Source: JANQIV01 sp050117315
Lineage (GTDB): Bacteria > Bacteroidota > Ignavibacteria > Ignavibacteriales > Melioribacteraceae
Assembly (NCBI GenBank): GCA_050117315.1
Contig: JASFMY010000151.1
Coordinates: 1-14,694, forward strand
DNA: 14,694 nt
Direction of reading: 5' to 3'
Each line of letters opens with the position of its first letter. Position 1 is the first letter of the stretch. Position numbers and translations under genes: made by a program. The notes below the pieces were generated by a model, which was given only the letters and a program-made list of their open reading frames with translations, had not been told where the DNA came from and made no database searches. Of this stretch, positions 13,867 to 14,694 are shown piece after piece.

Positions 13867-14694
13867 ATGAAAAAGAAAAACTATCAATTACCTTTAGCAA
13901 TATTATTTCTTTTATTCTCCAATTTAACATTTTCACAATGGGAGACAGATTCAATAAATAACATTTTCTATAATACTGGCAACGTCGGCATTGGTACGAT
14001 GAATCCGCAGCATAATCTGCAAATTGGAAACGGATCTTCTTTGTCTTTAGGATTAAAGGGAGGCATTGCTGGAGCGGATGCCCGAATCATTTTTGAAGCC
14101 AATGATGGTTCTGATAGATTTCAAATAGTATCTGATATGGATGGATCAACAAATAATGATTTATTAAGATTCCAAGAACAAGGTAATGATGTTTTAGTTA
14201 TAAATGGTACTGGCAGCGTCGGCATTGGCACGATGAATCCGCAGCATAATCTGCAAATTGGAAACGGATCTTCTTTGTCTTTAGGATTAAAGGGAGGTAT
14301 TGCTGGAGCGGATGCCCAAATCATTTTTGAGGCTGGTGATGGTTCTGATAGATTTCAAATAGTGTCAGATATGGATGGATCAACAGATAATGATTTATTA
14401 AGATTCCAAGAACAAGGTAATGATGTTTTAGTTATAAATGGTACTGGCAACGTCGGTATTGGAACAACGAGTCCAGATGAAACCCTAACAGTAAAAGGGA
14501 AAATCCATGCAGAAGAAATAATAGTAGACTTAAATGTACCCCACCCGGATTATGTATTTGAAGAGGATTACGAACTAAAATCAATAAGAGAATTAGAACA
14601 ATATGTAAAAACAAACAAACATTTACCTGGTATTCCAACTTCAGAAGAAGTAAAAGAAAACGGATTGAGTCTTGGTGAAATGCAGACAAAGTTA
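13867..14694 (+). CDS. Secreted fibre-like protein with two tandem 78-residue repeats (3' end outside window)
   Basis: An ATG preceded by CGGAG opens a frame of 276 codons that is still open at the window end. Residues 1-24 are a signal peptide ('LAILFLLFSNLTFS', likely cut before QW), related to that of the first fibre gene. After 'TDSINNIFYNT' come two copies of a 78-residue unit. Each starts 'G.VGIGTMNPQHNLQIG', runs through 'GADA.IIFEA' and 'DRFQIVSDMDGST.NDLL', and ends 'GNDVLVINGT'. A third 'GNVGIGTTSPDETL' leads into the same C-terminal module as the first gene. The protein is probably exported and fibrous, perhaps trimeric, with the C-terminal module for assembly or anchoring. Function is inferred from repeat type only. 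The gap to the first fibre gene's restored stop is 44 bp, so both are probably in one operon. Confidence 0.8.
   Translation, partial: MKKKNYQLPLAILFLLFSNLTFSQWETDSINNIFYNTGNVGIGTMNPQHNLQIGNGSSLSLGLKGGIAGADARIIFEANDGSDRFQIVSDMDGSTNNDLLRFQEQGNDVLVINGTGSVGIGTMNPQHNLQIGNGSSLSLGLKGGIAGADAQIIFEAGDGSDRFQIVSDMDGSTDNDLLRFQEQGNDVLVINGTGNVGIGTTSPDETLTVKGKIHAEEIIVDLNVPHPDYVFEEDYELKSIRELEQYVKTNKHLPGIPTSEEVKENGLSLGEMQTKL
13978..14211 (+). repeat. 234-bp tandem repeat unit 1
   Basis: First of two in-frame 78-codon units in the second fibre gene. It differs from unit 2 at about 11 positions by eye (near 95 % identity). The changes fall mainly around 'ARIIFEAND' versus 'AQIIFEAGD'. Confidence 0.92.
14212..14445 (+). 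repeat. 234-bp tandem repeat unit 2
   Basis: Second unit, directly adjoining the first and in the same frame. The module shared with the first fibre gene begins immediately after it. Unit number could change by slippage or unequal crossing-over without breaking the frame. Confidence 0.92.
14446..14694 (+). repeat. 249-bp near-identical fibre module, copy 2 (other copy 13458-13706)
   Basis: Counterpart of 13458-13706, 988 bp downstream in direct orientation and cut by the window end. Recombination between the copies would delete the second signal peptide and both 234-bp units. Confidence 0.9.

Noticed and set aside
13978..14445. Regular 234-bp repeats considered as a CRISPR or non-coding repeat array
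   Set aside because: The units are in frame, translate to a fibre-type repeat and adjoin without spacers.
14121..14689. Minus-strand frames opposite the second fibre gene
   Set aside because: The plus strand has a continuous 276-codon frame with signal peptide, repeats and a known module. The reverse frames repeat only because the DNA repeats.

Overview
The window looks like a chromosomal segment of an AT-rich bacterium of the Bacteroidota/Ignavibacteriota type. I infer this from the low GC of the non-coding DNA, the weak or absent Shine-Dalgarno sites before most starts, and secreted 'VGIGTT.P' fibre proteins with a C-terminal module I associate with that group. No rRNA, tRNA, CRISPR array or insertion sequence was seen.

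Region 1 (about 1-7169, plus strand) is a surface-polysaccharide or glycosylation locus built from repeated cassettes. It opens with the frameshifted tail of a LamG/concanavalin-A-like surface protein and a perfect hairpin. Then come four paralogous putative GT-A glycosyltransferases with TPR-like C-termini (938-1855, 2359-3270, 4243-5115, 5123-6031), one GT-B (GT4-like) glycosyltransferase (3267-4229), and an intact UDP-galactopyranose mutase gene glf (6045-7169). The genes from 2359 to 7169 overlap or lie 7-13 bp apart and are probably one operon. The first glycosyltransferase is followed by a decayed glf remnant (1860-2058) that breaks into a fragment resembling the end of another surface protein. 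The 'glycosyltransferase + glf' unit therefore exists twice, once decayed and once intact. UGM supplies UDP-galactofuranose, so one or more of these transferases may build a galactofuranose-containing glycan.

Region 2 (7173-9780) holds two colinear minus-strand genes for receiver-CheB methylesterase fusions. Between them, on the plus strand, is a 164-residue protein of unknown function. The downstream copy (7173-8168) has Gln where the other copy has the catalytic His (residue 176), so it may be an inactive esterase.

Region 3 (9931-13120) has an AbgT-family transporter and, divergently, a saccharopine dehydrogenase. The 319-bp spacer between them contains an imperfect inverted repeat.

Region 4 (13350-14694) has two adjacent secreted fibre-like genes. 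They share a nearly identical C-terminal module (6 mismatches in 249 nt by eye). The second also carries a 234-bp internal tandem duplication and runs off the window. The first appears to have lost its coiled-coil tail through a one-base A-run deletion.
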